Below are positions 23,501 to 37,578 of a DNA stretch of 64,000 nt, in pieces; the stretch's first letter is position 1; every line of letters starts with the position of its first letter. The stretch comes from Caprimulgus europaeus (taxonomy: Eukaryota; Chordata; Aves; Caprimulgiformes; Caprimulgidae), in assembly GCA_907165065.1 (NCBI GenBank), contig OU015524.1, positions 30,814,795-30,878,794 of the forward strand, written 5' to 3'. Under the pieces are notes generated by a model. It was not told where the DNA came from. It searched no databases and saw only the letters and a program-made list of their open reading frames with translations. The position numbers and the translations under genes were made by a program.

Positions 23501-26500
23501 TCGATCCCCCACTTTCGCAAAAGGACTGTAAAACCTGGGCAGTCTTATGCTCTGGGGGGGGGGAAGAAATGAAGAGAAGAGGAAAGAAAGTGCTTCCTAG
23601 AACAGCAGCAAACACAAAACGCGGTGGTTGCCATCTATTTTCTCAATTACTGTCAGTGCACAGAAGGAACACAGTGCTATGTGTTAGCCTAGGCAGTTAC
23701 ATCCTCTTTGTGCTCAAGTAGGAGAGGGAGATGAGGTGCAGAGCAGTCACTCCCAGCAGGTGTGCAAACCAGTTGAGTTTAATTAGAAACATCCTGCTGA
23801 AAATGTAAATGTTTTACAAGTACATCATCCCCATCAGGCGCTGCTGCTGGAGCCTGTGTTTTGTTGAGGCTTTGACACAACAACAACTGAAGATGCCCCT
23901 CTGCCTCGCTTGCTGTCTCTGGCGCTCCCCAGACGCACGAGTGCTGGACTCATGTCACACACAGCGAGTCTTTTCCACATTGCTGCCTCCCTGGGCATTT
24001 CAGAGATGCAGGCTGGTTCATTTAACGCACCCATGCGCGTTCCTCCTAGCACAGAGGCAGACCAACCTCATTAAGGTGAAAGGGCTTTGCTCGGCTCAGG
24101 AATGGATGCAATGCTAGGGGTTGTACTGCTCCATAAATGTCCTCTTCACTCCATAAGGACTAAAAAGAATTCACAGTGTTCATGATTTTTTTTTTCCTTA
24201 GGTCTGTGGGCAGCACTAAAATGTATCTTATGTATATGTTTCTGTGTGATTGCAGGAGTTACCAAGTGCATTATATTTGGCAGTTTTTTCACTTCTTTTG
24301 CTGGAAATCATGAGAAATTTATTTTACTCTCTTTCTTGATGATCCAATATTTTTCCTCTGGCAGTTCTCAAGAAAATTCATTTTTCCCTCCTCCAAATAC
24401 AGTATCCATCATTAGACTATTGCCGAACTGTGTAATCAGCAAAATAACTGGTCTGTAGTGCAGGCAGCTCTGGTGCTGTCTAAACCAGAGATACTCTACA
24501 GAAGTTTTCAGTCAATTCAAAACCTGGTTCAGGTTACTAGGCATTAGAAGTCATCCCCTTACCTGTTGTCTCTGGAGAGGTCGCAGCTATTTTTTCCATT
24601 CTCCTCAATTAAGTGATGGGCTGATGACCCCATGCCTGCAAAGGAGGTATGCAGATGCTTTAGGAAATCATGTGTGTGGTTTCTATAGATGGCAGGCTGC
24701 CTAGAGTCAATCCTTTTATAAAAAGAGAATTAGCTATTCCTCCCCACACATGGTTTTAGACAGCACTGTTCTGCTTTAACATTGTTCAGAGCTCATGTAG
24801 AGCCATGTACCTGCCAAACTGACAGCTCCTATAGTGTTTTTGTAGGAGCAAGGACTTCTCTGAATGGTGAAGTGCAACTAGATAGTTCTGCTGCTGAACC
24901 AATTCTCTACAAATCCCATGTGCTTGCATTTATATGAGAATATCAGCACCTTTCCACAGTATACCTACATTGCTTCTAAAACTAAAATGCAAATATTAGA
25001 GTATAACGCTAAATACCTTACTCGCATGCCAACAAAAACAATTACTGACTGATATATTTTAGCTAAATATTTTGATCTCAAGTATCCATCTATAAAAGAG
25101 TATCGTATCACTTTGGAGTTTTAAACAGTTACAGGAATGCAGCCAGATCCAGACAAAATATGCTTGGTGCTTGGATGAGTAACAGTTTTTTTCATGCTTG
25201 ACTTCCAGAAAGATGACTGCTATGGAAGTGTCTGGTGTGGTTATTACATGACAATTAGCAGTTGTTTCTCTGCTGACAGATGTCCACATAAAAAATCACT
25301 CATTGTCTCTTTTGTTTGCGATTTTAGAGATACTATAATCAAGTAGCTTAGACCATCTCCAAGAGATATTGTCCTTTGCACCAAAAGTGCAGCCTCATTG
25401 CCTAGGTTCATGCTGGGGACAGTCAGATTGTGAAATATTATAGCAGATTATTTATGTGGAAGTTTAAGTCCTTTCTCCCCATACAGAATTAAAAATTGCC
25501 ATTATTTCTGTGGTTAGATCTCTTATCCAGGATAGATGAGCAAGCAATATTTCAGCATTTTGTTTACTAATGAACTGTTTCAACAATGAAGCGACATACA
25601 GTATGCACACATCACACTGGTGGCATTGCTCATCTGGGACTGCTAAGAAGCAATAGAAGGGTAGGGAAGAATTTGTAAAGAAGGAAAGAACGAGTCACAT
25701 GAACACGTTCTGGGGAACAAAGTTCACAAATTCTCTTACTGCACAGCTAGAGTACGGAACATGTCTAAAAAGAAAGCTTCTTAAAATGTCACAGGCAAAA
25801 TAGTATTATTCAGATTATTCAGGGGAAAAATAGCTGGTTTACATTAGTGCTGAAAAGAATGCAATGCAAACCATGACCTAAATAAGTATTTCTGCCTGTA
25901 ATCCAGAGGCCTGTCTTCTAGCCTTTCCCTCATGCAGCCCACTGAAGTTAAAAGGAGCCCTTGCAGTGATGGCTCTTGCCTGAGGCAGGATTGCAGAATG
26001 ATGCAGAATGCTGTGCCTGGCAGTGTGATTTTGAAACATTTGCTAACAGGCAAAGGTCTGTGGGAGCAGACATGAGACTGGCAGGTGGGATTTAATAGCA
26101 GAGATTTTGTGCAGCTGCCAAAAAATCACAACCCAGATGCTGGAGCTGAACACATGCTGCCTGATAGGAATGATGTTCTGGGGAAAAGAGTAAGCTGGCA
26201 AGTGTCTGTCAGAGAGAAGAATTTGCTTCCAAGTCCAGCACTGCCTTACCTTGTCCTTCTCCGGGGGTCAGACAAGTCACAGCACTGTAGCAGCCTGGGC
26301 ATGGAGCTGTACTGTATTTTTTCATTATGCTGCACCCAAAAAGCACCTCACCCTGGGTACAGACTCCTCTTTGCCTCTCCAGAAGCTTATTTAAATCCCC
26401 TGCTTACCATCTGCTTTTCCTTCTCTGTCTTTTCTCTGCATGAGCTATCTTCTCTGAGCTCCCTATTCCCCTCACACATTCATTCTGCAAGGTACATTTT

Positions 26501-27034
26501 TATTGCTGCTCCTCAGAGACCATATTCTTCCCAAGACATTGATCTTCCTTACTTTTTTCTCCACCTCTGCTCTGTTGGAGGTCAGTACCCTCTCTGAAAA
26601 GCACCAGCAAAGAGAGTGAGCAAGCGTTCATGCATTGAAACAAAGAAAACCACAGAGCAGACACGCCGTCTTTTACCCTTCCACACCCACTCTGATCGAG
26701 AGGTGACAAGGACTAGCACTGTATCCAGGCTCTAAGGGCATCCACAGACCGACGGGTGCCTAACCCGCTCCCACACCCTGCTATGAAAGATCTGGGCAAA
26801 GCCAGCAGCCTGCAAACCAGGCCAAGCACTTCACCCTTTCTGCCCAAAGGAGGAATTTCCTAAAAATACATGTCCTGACATACCGCTGAGCCACATGGCA
26901 CAGTGAGTGCAGTCCTATTTTCAGCCTGCTCTGCAGGGTGACATAACTAGTTACACCTCCTCCCAAAAATGGCACGTCAGCAGCGCAGCACTTGCTGGTG
27001 GGCCATCAGCGCAGCCTCCTGTGGGACAGTGCTC
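17501..27034. other. Single-copy non-coding DNA, no gene seen
   Basis: About 9.5 kb with no exon I can defend. Small simple tracts include a TG-rich stretch near 18,025-18,050, (TG)n near 22,425, T10 at 24,186-24,195 and G10 at 23,554-23,563. Open frames of 60-170 codons exist on both strands, without family similarity. Confidence 0.5.
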
Positions 27035-27140
27035 TCCACTGGAATTCCCCGTCGAGCGGCCGCACGCTCCTCGCGCCTGAGGCTGCGGGTGCAGGAAGCG
27101 TCCCCGGTCGTGCTGAGTGTGATCAGGACAGCTGCTTTCT
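27035..27140. other. CpG-dense patch with a NotI-type GCGGCCGC
   Basis: A short stretch with about a dozen CpG dinucleotides (GTCGAGCGGCCGCACGCTCC, then CTCGCGCCTGAGG, GCGTCCCCGGTCGTG) inside CpG-poor DNA. It is too short for a classical CpG island. It could be a cryptic promoter, an enhancer or an unmethylated element; the sequence alone does not decide. Confidence 0.35.
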
Positions 27141-30100
27141 GCCCGCTGGTACAGCAGTGGTGCTCTGCGAGTCCCGGATAGGTGGGTTATGGGCTGGGGA
27201 GGGGAGAGTCATCAAAACTCCTTCTAACCTAGCCCTCAGAGAAGCTCTCCCAATGGATATATATTATGCCTGTCTGGCATGCACTTTTTGCAGCTCCACC
27301 AAGCAAGACAGTGGTAAAGCAACAATGTTTGTCCTTTGGAGATGATTGGTAGCCTCCTTCTAAACCATGGCTGGTTATCAGATTCTGTTTTCCCAACTCT
27401 GACGCTTATTGCAGAATCCCAGGAATGTTCCTGCGCTTTAGATATCCCAAAATAACTGCTCTAAGCTCTCCTTGGGGAAAAGCAATCCTTAGAGCAGCCT
27501 CTTAACTCGAATTTTTGTGTTGAAGCAGCTGAGCTAGAGGGAGAGAACTTGTCTTTGCCTCTAGTCACTGGCTCCCACAGGAGAAACGAGGATTTTGGAT
27601 GCTCACATTAATAAGTTTGTCTGTCAGCTCACTCACTGTCCAAGGAATTGCAAACACTTTGTTCTCCTTGTCTCTGTTTGCTGCAGAAACCTCCCTCCCC
27701 CATTGCCATCCTCCCTTCAAATCCCCTAGTTATCTGGCAGCTTCAGTAGCCCAGCCATCAGAGCAAATCCCTGGCTGTGCAGCCAGATCCCGGCTCCTGA
27801 GCACCAGTCAGTTGACAGAGTTGTTTTGCAGGTTTGTTGCTCACTCTTTTCCTCTGCAGTTGCCAGGCTTCCTTCCTCCATCCAGAGGAGGTGGTGGAGC
27901 CATCACAAACAAGGTGATAAGTGATTCTCTGACACCAAAGCCATCGCTTAAACACTATGAGTGGCCATTTCCTCTCCTGGGAGAACTGCGCATTTCCCTC
28001 CTCAGTGAGAGACCAGACCTGCTCTGGTGTCTGGGGTCATTGGAGGGAGCAAATCTGATCCACTGCACAGCACAGAGATTTCAGTCCATTTGTGGGACTG
28101 CTGGGGTTCTGCTTCTCAGAGGTGGTTTATCCTGGTTTCCAGGGAATCTATAGCTCCTGTTTATCTGTGCCAATCACTTGTGTTCCTCTGTTGTGGTAAG
28201 TTATTCTCCATGTCCCTGAGGTGCTCATTACCACATTATTCAGGCTCTGTTTACGTAACTGTAGAAACCAAAATAAATTCCTGAAAGATAAAACTCTCCA
28301 GCTCTTCTCTGATCCCTTCTCTAAAGTGTATGTAACACCTTACAAGAGAAGAACCTGATACATTTCTTAAACCTCTCGAGTTCTGAGGTGGTTCAGTCGT
28401 CTCTGGAGAATAAAACTTGCATCCAGGTCTAAAGACATTGTCCTTGGCCTGATCTCTCCCTGCAGAAGATGCCTCTCCACTGAGCTCTAACCTGATCTTC
28501 CAGAAGATTACTAGCTTTAGTTGTGGTTTCCCATCCACAGTCCTTGAGATACCACTGCAGCTCTACTAATCAGTATTGTCCTTGTGCTGTGCTTTGCTCT
28601 GAGATCAAATTAAAGCCTAGAAATTGCAGTAGTCAAGTTCATCTACAGCTGAACTCATAAATGGTATTTCAGAAAGTGCTCAGAAGGGGAAAGGAGTGGA
28701 ATGACTATCCCCTTTATACTTCAGCCTTCAAATACTGCTTTTCACAAATGAGGAAACCAGTTACAATTAGTTTAAATTCTGTGCTACTTAGGCTGCCTAT
28801 TATTGCACCGAAGACGGGACAGAGTAATAGACTATGGCAATATAGTATTTAAAATAGTGTGTAGCACAATAACAGAATATGTTGCCTCCTGATACGTAAG
28901 ACACAGCTGCACAAACAAGCAGACTGGGAAACAGCAAGCAATTCCAGGTTTTCAGCAAGCTGTCCCAATACATTGAGCTGGCCACAGTCAAGTGAAGGAA
29001 GCAAAAGTCCCTCCTTGCCAAATAGGAACACATCACAGCTCTCCAGTGTTGCTGGAGCTTTCATTTACACTAATGTTATGTGCAGTATTTATCAGAAGTC
29101 CTTTATTATTCATCTCCTCAGTGAGTTTCTTCAGTCATTCTTTTTTGAGCATGTAACAGAAGATGCTATCTGTAACTCAGCAAAGTCTCTTTGTGCATGG
29201 AGGTTCATGATTTATAAGAGACTTTATGTTAAGAGACGGTAAGGAAGCATGCTCCTGGCGGGATCAGGGGCACTGAAGCAGAAGCTGGAGGCACTGGCTG
29301 AACCAGAGCAAGGCGTTCCTGCCCAGCTCCCTCCGTGTTTCCCAGCAGCTCAGCCAGCTTAGTGCTCAGCTGCAATACTGCCCTCTGAGGCTCCGGCTCT
29401 AGCTGTGTGGAGGATGTCATTAATAACGTGCTATCCCAGAGACTACCAGTAGTGGAAAACTAAGCAAATTAAGATTTTTAAAATATTTTGGCTCTCCTTT
29501 CAGAAGACATCTGCTGTAATCTACATTGGCATGCTATGTGCTTCTGTCAGACGTGTCTTTGCTGTGCTACGCCCTTCCTCAGAGACATACTAAATACGGC
29601 GCTTGCTCTGAGGATTAGTTCTGTGGGACTGAGGTTCATGGAGACCCTCTGCAGTGCTGAAGCTGTTATCTGGAAGAACCTGTTCATGACTCATACATTC
29701 AGACAAGATTTACTCTGTACAGAGAGGGAAAGATAACACCCATGGGAAATGTGCGCATCAGCCCCTCCTTTGTTGCAAAGCAGTGCATTAAAAATTGGGG
29801 AAAGATCCAGCATTGGCACTGAAGGAAACCTAAGCAGACAGAAATTCCCTGTTCATCAGCTGTAGCACACTGTGGGCACTCAGATTAACTGGATGTCCAA
29901 GTCTTAAGCCTAGACATTCCCCAGCTATGTGCAGCAGCATCTTGCTATGTGCAACAGAACGTGGGCACCTGCTTACTAACAAAATAGAGGCAGACAGCTG
30001 TTTCCCTCCCTGGGGGCAATGAGGGTGCTTAACTGCTGCCCTAACTTCTTAAAAATATTTGCTAGGAGTTGGCATGCATCCCTAGACACAAGAGAGGCAA

Positions 30101-33100
30101 GTTCTTAACCCACCTCAGCCTGAGAACACTTGAACCCAGAACTTCTGCCTCCCAAAGCTTGTCCCTTGACCCTGTCCCTGCTCTCCGAGTTGTTCCTGAC
30201 TAATGGCAGATATTCAATGTGAAATGCATTTGCAGCCAAGGAAGCACAGCAACTGCTTTCTAGTCAAGTGCTTTAGCCAGCAGGTTACCTCTTTTGCTGG
30301 TCTTCAGCATCCTGCATATATGTTGTGTGCCTTTTCTCTCGTTGCTGATGCTGATCAGTCTCAGTTCTGCACCTATTTTGAAACACTTGTATATATCTAG
30401 GCTGAATCTCACTAATTTCAAGAGGGCTTTCTGCCAGGGAAGCAGGTACAGTGCATAACAGAATTGGGACCTTAAATTATAAATAATGTATTCTAAATTA
30501 CTATTTATTATTCGTTTGAGACCTTCTCTTAGTGCATGTTTTTACAGATGATGCCATGAGCATGAGTCCTAGTTGAAGCTACCGTGCGCTCTACTGCAAC
30601 ATTACTATGACAACTGCAAAGCTCAGGGCTGGGAGAAGTCTTGCCTTCTCTAGGAGAAGAGAGTGCGAAACAAATACTGTATTTAGTTAGTCTTAGATGC
30701 GTGGTCAAGGCATCCTGTTAGGTTTCCCTGCTTGCTGCTTCACCTCCATGTAGGTCTCAGCAAAGGAAGACCTGGCGAATATTCAGCATGCAGCAAACAA
30801 TTCTGCTTTGAATGAAGCTGAAGTGACGACAATCCAACAAGGCAGAAAAACTCTTCATTCTCCCTAGGCTTGTATGAGCCTCCCTATGAAGAGATCAGAG
30901 CCTCCTGGTTTGAAATGCTGCCTTAGGGCTTGCTTTTTATGTCAATAAATGTTTTATCACATTTAAGCTTCAAACACGGTACAAACGTCCCTGCTAATAT
31001 TTGATGAACTCAAATAGAGACAGCAAGGCTGGGCAGAGGCAGTGTGCAGCACGGCATGGTGCTTCCCTTCTGCGGGGGGGGGGGGGGGGTTGCCTTGGCC
31101 TCACGGGGGGCTGGGCGAGACACTGCCTTTGCAATTATATACTGCCGGGAAAAACACATCGGCAAGCCGAGGAAGGGGATTTGCCTCTCTTTGGGTCTTC
31201 AGCACTTTTGATCTTTTCTGTCTTTTGCTTTCTCTCTCTGGCATAGCTTCCTTGATAGGGCTGGTAAAGCATATCTGTGTGCCCAGGTCTGTGGTGGGCT
31301 TAAGACGTCTCTGTCTTCATGCTCAGCTAGTCTGTCTCTCCTGGTACCTCCTTGCAGTCTCATTTCTTTTCTTACCTCGCCCTCAGCTGTAGCACACGGA
31401 GGTGCTGCAGTGAAGTTTAAGCAGATCTGCTGCTCTGCTGCCTTTGGTGCCTGCAGCACCAGAGCTGAAATCTCCAGGTTGAACCTACTGAGCTGAAACC
31501 CACAGGCAGTGCACAAGTGCTACACATGGTGATGCAAACTCGAGCTTTGCTTTTCCCAGCACTTGCCAGTTCCACCCCCTGGCCAGTGCTTTCCCTTTGT
31601 TTTTCCTTTCCCCATGCTGTGTTTCGCAGTGGCCCTGCCTGCTGTCCCTCTCCTCCCCTCTCCTTCCCGTCCTCTGCTTTATCAAATGCAGCACTTGCGT
31701 CACTGACTGACAGGGGATGTGGCGGCTTCAGCGGAGGAGTTGGAGAGGGGGAACGAAGAGAAGGAAAAGCTGCTCTCGACAAAGGAGGCAGCAGAAACAC
31801 TGAAAGATGAGCTTTCCTCCAAATGTGGATTCCAGTCAGACTTTGTTAGAGTAGCAAATTAAGACACAGTCTCTAATTCAGTGTATTTGGCAACTGCTCT
31901 GTGTATTCCTACAGTGTATTTTCAGAGAACAAAGCTCAGATGTATAGCTCAGGTTCGGCCACAACCTGGACTGAATCAGCAAAATGGATGATTAGCTACC
32001 CCGCACGCTGCCAGCCACTGCGTGGCTAAGTGACAGCACAACAAAAACTCACTTCTCTGCTCACAGCTTAAAAAAAATCCTGGCTCCTCAGAAATGCAAA
32101 GGACGTGAATGTAGGGGGAAAGAATCACAGAGCATCTAGCTAGTTACATGTCTGTTTTTGTTCTAGGAGACCTAAGATTTCCAGGGTTCATCTTTGCCGT
32201 TTTCTAAAAGGACTCTGATATTTCATGGTTTATGCAACAGATTTTGCTTATGACATATTCTGATTGCTAAATAATTACAGAACTGTGTGTTGCCCTGTAG
32301 CAATGCGGATTTTTCTGTTACATGAGACTCTTACCACCAAGTGCCAAATGCATCTCGAAAGGCTTTTTGTAGGGTTCTGCTGAATAAGCACACTTTTGAA
32401 CAAGCACTTTTCTACAGCATGCCCTGATCCTGCCAGCTGCAGACTACCCTCCTACTAACCACTAGTGACATGTCCATATTACAGATTGGAGTAGACAGTA
32501 AGGATACCCCATTTACCTTGACATTAATTAACTAATGCTCTAGCAGAAGGCCAACAGCAAAGTCTGCGAAGTCTAATTTATTCTGGAAATTTCTTGGGGT
32601 ATTTAGACAATAATGGGAAAAATACTCTGCTCAGTTGAGAAAAGCATCAGAGACAGCCTCACTTTGGAATTTTAGTCTCATTGAAACAAAGAGAGAACTT
32701 GCATTTAAGGTAATTATTAAAATTGATTTGTAAAGAATAGAGTCTAGCCCACCTATACAGATTCTCCAAGAATGAGATGACTATGCAAACAAAACAAAAA
32801 GCAGTTGTTCTTCTAGGAATTAAATAAAATGTTTTTCTGGACATGTCTTTCCAATGCAAACCCCAAAGGAAAGAACAAGTAAATCTGTGCCACCTGAGTG
32901 GAAGGAGACAAGAATACCAAGACTCAGGATAACTCCCTGCTGCTCATCAGGTGTTTGAACTAAACATTTGCAAAGGAAGTTTTGACTTTCATTACTAAAA
33001 ATAAACTCCAGCTTGCACGTGAGGCTTATTTTGTAGTCTTCCATAATGTCTTTTCTGCACTGTTTTCTGGGAATTTTATGAGCTAACAGTCTTTAAGGGG

Positions 33101-36100
33101 GTTTTGTTGGACTCTAAGGAAATAAAAGGCACAGATCCAAAATTTCATGACCTTCTGAAGTGGGACTTAAGCAAGGCTTGTGCTCACTTTCTTTATTAGT
33201 GGGAACTGAAAACAAGTCACTTTTTTGCTCATCTAACTTAAATTGAAATGTGTCTCCTATTCGAAAACAAAAATAGCCTCACTCAAGTATCAATTACTGA
33301 GTATCACATCACTGAAGGAAGGGAGTCCAACTCGGTGTCACTATAGAAGTGCTTTAGGTTTTGTTTGTTTCGCATGTGGACAAGATCAAAAATACCTTTG
33401 AAAAAGCTTCCCGTACGCACCCCCTGCCCCCTGAAATTAAAAACAATACATTCAGGAGTTCAGCTGCCAGTGTAAGGCACCCTAAATCAGCAAACCAAAT
33501 TCTCTATCTCCCCTGTGCCTTCCTGCGCTGCTAGGCTGTACCAGCTCCGCCGCGCTGCAGCCCTTCACCTCAAATGAATTTCTTCCAGTGCTTTCAGCAC
33601 CGTCTTTTACAGTCTGGCTTGAAAGCACAGCCCTCAGTACTCTGCCTCTGTTTACAAGATCTGAAGTACGTCTTCAGACCTAAAAAAGAAAATTAAATTA
33701 ATCTGCACAAGTTACCCTCAGCCGTCCTTGAGCGCATGAGTTAGCATCCAGGCGCCATACAGCTGCATGGCGGCAGCAGCACACGAAATGCCTGCGTGTG
33801 GCTGGCCCAGGGCTGGCGCGAGCCCTGGCGACGTGCTGCCCGCGGGAGCTCAAAAGCAATCGGATTCCCACACACCTTTTGAGTTGGTGTGGGGGTTTTT
33901 TGCTATTTATAATATGCTTGAGTTTAAAAAGAAGCCTGTCCCCATTACTCCTTAGGACTTGACTCAATACCAACACCACTGACCGAGAAGTCCATACCGA
34001 GAGGTTCTCGGCATCTTTAAGAGGAAATAACTGGGCACAACCAGAAGTGCCGGTGCCAGCCAGGAGGTGGCAGAGGAGCGAGGCCACCTTGTACACCGGT
34101 TTCTGCGTTAATTTGGCAAAAACACAAATACAAACCAAGGAAAGACAACAAAACCCAGCCTCACCCTCCATCTTCAGGAATAAGAGGATGAAGCCCTTAA
34201 TCACAATTCTGCTTGTATTTATACTAATTGCTCATCTTCCTGAGATGTGACTTTATGAAATTATGCATGTACACCAAGCAGATGAGTTTCCATAGAAACT
34301 CAGGAACTGAACTTTCATTAGAAATATCTTTTTTAAAAAAAATCTTCCAGATAAAAATGCAAATTGCCTGTCAGTGGGTGGCTTTCTGAATTTATATATA
34401 ATTTTTTTTCTTTTGCACTGTAGGCAGATTCCAGCTGGACCTACATAGCAACAACAGGCAGGCATTGTTTATAGCAAGCCAGACTCCATGGGGAAATAAG
34501 AAATTCAGTACCAAGGAGAAGCTCTCAAGTGCAGATACCTCAGGGAGACAAAAAACTGAAGTGCTCAGTGCCGTGTCTTCGTAAGGCTTGGGGATTGTGC
34601 AGTCTCCAGCTCTCACAAAATGCTTGTGGTTTGCAAGGAGCAGGATGGGGACAAGGGGAAAGAGGAAACCCACAGCAAAAAAACAGTTCTGCACACAGAA
34701 TTGATAATGTTCAACCTGTCCTTTAAACATCCAACAGCGTATTTCTGCCAGTTCAGTTAAGCCTCACTGGAAAGGCTGACACCATCTGTCGCGGCTCACT
34801 CTGGGTGAAGGAGGTCTCAGTGCTGGGGTTTGGGAACATTGGCAGGGCCTGGCTTGGAGAGCAGGTTGGCCGTACCCTGACCTCCATCTGGGCTGAGGCC
34901 TGAAGCACAGCGTCTTTTGCCCACACCACATGGACATCCAGGCACATGAGCTGTTCCTGGTAAGAACAAGAGGGAAGCAAGATGGTGGGCATGTCTGGGA
35001 AGGGCCATAGACCTCTGCAGCCTTTGGCACTAACAGTCATGCATGTAAGCAAGGAGGAGAGGGCAAATCTTCACCTCCTTTAGCAAACGTTTCCTCCTGT
35101 GTTTCTCCCCAAAAACATATAGCAGTTTTTCACTCATGCAGTATCCTGCAGCATCAACAGGAGGCTTTCCCCTGGCCTTGGGGAGCCTGAGATCACCCTT
35201 TCTGAGGGTTCACATGTGGTTTTTTAGCTAAATTGGCATGCTTGAAAGCACTGAATACTGACAAGCACATGTTCATGTGTGATGCACTTACTAGTGGGCA
35301 CCAGCTTCAGCATCTTCCCCAGGTGAACACAGTACCTGGGTTTGCATACAGCCTCCTCCCAGTGCTGCAGAACATCTGCAGGGAACTCAAGCACAGGCAA
35401 CATAAATGCAGCGGCTCCAACTGGGGAGCTGGGGAGAGGAGGCCATGCCAGCTGCTGGTCCGTGACCAGCAAGGGTGCTGGGGCAGACAAGGGAGCTGTG
35501 CTGCACGAGCGGTTTACGATGAGGTGGATTTCACTGCAGCATTGTTGAAAGGCGCGAGATGTCAGGCGGGGAGGGAATTCCCCTCCTCAGTGGAGCGGGA
35601 TGACAGGCAGCAGCTGCTCGGGCTTGCTGGCCTCTGTGCCTCTGGGGCCAGCGGCCCTCCAGGAGTGTCGAGAGGCTCGGTGCTGCTTAGTGTCAGGGTG
35701 AGGACAGCAATGGGTCCCCTGCCACCAGAGAGCACAATTGGCTCTGCTCGGTCGGCACAACAGGAAGAGTTTTTAGGAAGGGTGGTTTTGTGGTTGAGGA
35801 CAGACTTGAGCTGAGATAGCTCCTCTCTATTCTTGGCTCAGCAGCAGATTTGCTGTGGCCACACTACTTGCCCTTTCTGTGCCTCATTAACCCTGTCAAG
35901 TGGGTGACTCAAATTATAATTGCACAGATTCCTTCCAGTCTGTCCTTACGCGCCTGCAGTCATCTCTGGGCAGCTACCACCAGAGGAACCAGCCTCTCCC
36001 ACTGGGGTACCTCAGTGCCACCTGTGCCTGCTCGCAAGAGGACAGTAAGATTAGGCCCTGTTGCCTCAGCATTTTCTGATGGAGAGAGAAACCCAAAGAA

Positions 36101-37540
36101 AAAACATCCCCACTGCATCTTTAGGTGATCAGATTTGATACTGAGTTGATTATTCAGGTCAAGGCTATGGCCAAGAAAGAGGCAGTGAAACTTTTCGCAG
36201 TACCTCTGGTACATGATTAAATGGGTGTTTCTTAATTTTTTTCTCAGGCAAAGTAATGTATTTCTGTAGGTATTAGTGCCATCACTGGCTATAGGGTCTC
36301 AGTCATGCTGTGGCTAATGGCACTTTTGGAAAAGCAAACAAAACAAAACAAAGGACAAATCTTCACTACTTCCAAAAGCATCGCCGTTCTTTCCTCAGAA
36401 GTTTACTTGGGTTCTAGTTGCGAGAGATTTTAGGTTTCTTCTGTCTCATCAACTAAAGGCAATTAGGCACGCTAAAGATTAAGCTAATGTTTTCCTTTCT
36501 ATATATGCATTCACATACTGCATAGTCCCAGGAAAAGCGTGAAGTCAAGCTGTCATCTCGCTTTCTAACGTTTCCGCGGGCGAGTGCAGGCAGAGGCCAT
36601 GCAGAGCTTGGCAGGCGACATGAAAGCGTTGGCTGCTTCTTCCACAGGCCACACCTGGATGAAACTGGTGGCAGGTTCATCCTGGTGTGTGCATCTTCAG
36701 GAGGAAGCAGAAAAACGCCACTAATGCGTTGTGGCCTGCAAAGCCCACGTGACCATCTGGGCTCAGTGTGGTTGACTGCTGTATAATTAAAAGGGAGTCT
36801 GGCTCATTAGATGCTTTGTGGGTTCAGATGCATCCATGCAAGCCCTATAGGAAAACATGTTCTTCCTACCACCTCTTTCATCCTCCCCCTCCTGTTCCTT
36901 CCAGATGGTTACACCCACTTGTGTCTTTTCTTACCCTAAGGACAGCTTTTTAAACAAGGTTCCTCCATCCTTCTCCCCCACACTGCTTCAGGACCTACAT
37001 TGGAGTGCAAATAGCAGGAGGACAGAGGGCCCAGTGCTGGTACATACAGCCTGTCCCTAGAAGGCTGGAAGGGGGCCGTGTCCCTCTAGTCTCATTTGTG
37101 AAGAGGAGGAGTCTTTCTATATAGTCAAGATGTAGGAGCTGAGACACTTTACCTCAGCCTGAATGTTCCAGATGTGCAAAAGTTATTTAAATACTCGGTG
37201 CAATTGAACCTGTGTATTTTTTCCAAAGGATGAGAAGCCAGTGTAACCTATTGGAGGAGGGAGGGATGCTTAAAGGGCCTGTAGCCTTTCTCCAGTATAC
37301 ACTCTCCCAGTAACACGCAGCAGGAGCACTTGCAGAGCTGAATCAGTCCCTTAAAAAAATTATATTCACAGTTGTTTTTTTATAGTTACACATCACAATC
37401 AAAAAAGCAAATCTTAACAGCTGATTAGTACTCTTTTCCAGAAATAGGTGGAATCCCTCCCATAGGACTCATGCGCCTGCAGTCATCTGTCTGCCCCGCT
37501 TACTGGGAGCTCGGGCACACTCCATTTCTTCCTCTGTTTT
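27141..37540. other. Single-copy non-coding DNA upstream of the TTC7 exon, likely intronic
   Basis: No upstream TTC7 exon (TPR-coding, flanked by AG and GT) was recognised here. A G16 run lies at 31,074-31,089 and a CpG-richer stretch at about 33,760-33,850. Open frames up to 193 codons (35,233-35,814, plus, starting at TTG) look like chance. If the gene is intact, this region is part of its last intron or contains short exons that I missed. Confidence 0.45.
31074..31089 (+). repeat. Poly-G tract, 16 G
   Basis: Uninterrupted run of sixteen G after CTTCTGC and before TTGCCTTGGCC. Such tracts are length-variable and are difficult for sequencing, so the exact length is uncertain. Confidence 0.9.
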
Positions 37541-37549
37541 GTGCTGTTA

Positions 37550-37578
37550 TTAACTGCTCATCGCTTGTTTGTTGACAG
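37550..37578 (+). promoter_or_regulatory. 3' splice site (branch point, pyrimidine tract, AG) of the TTC7 terminal exon
   Basis: TTAAC at 37,550-37,554 fits the branch-site pattern yUnAy, with the A at 37,553, about 25 nt before the exon. A T-rich stretch (TCGCTTGTTTGTTGACAG) then ends in AG at 37,577-37,578. Cutting here gives a phase-0 intron and an exon that opens directly in the conserved reading frame. Confidence 0.8.

Noticed and set aside
27041-27066. EcoRI and NotI sites close together, like a cloning polylinker
   Set aside because: Flanking bases do not match any vector I recognise and the sequence continues smoothly into genomic-looking DNA. More likely a natural CpG-dense patch.
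26085-28153. 170- and 184-codon frames, plus strand
   Set aside because: Leu/Ser/Pro-rich translations typical of pyrimidine-rich non-coding DNA; no homology recognised.
33698-34204. 168-codon minus-strand frame
   Set aside because: No domain recognised and no splice or start context. Likely chance.
35233-35814. 193-codon plus-strand frame just upstream of the TTC7 exon
   Set aside because: Starts at TTG, shows no TPR pattern and lies in a GC-rich patch. Not a TTC7 exon.
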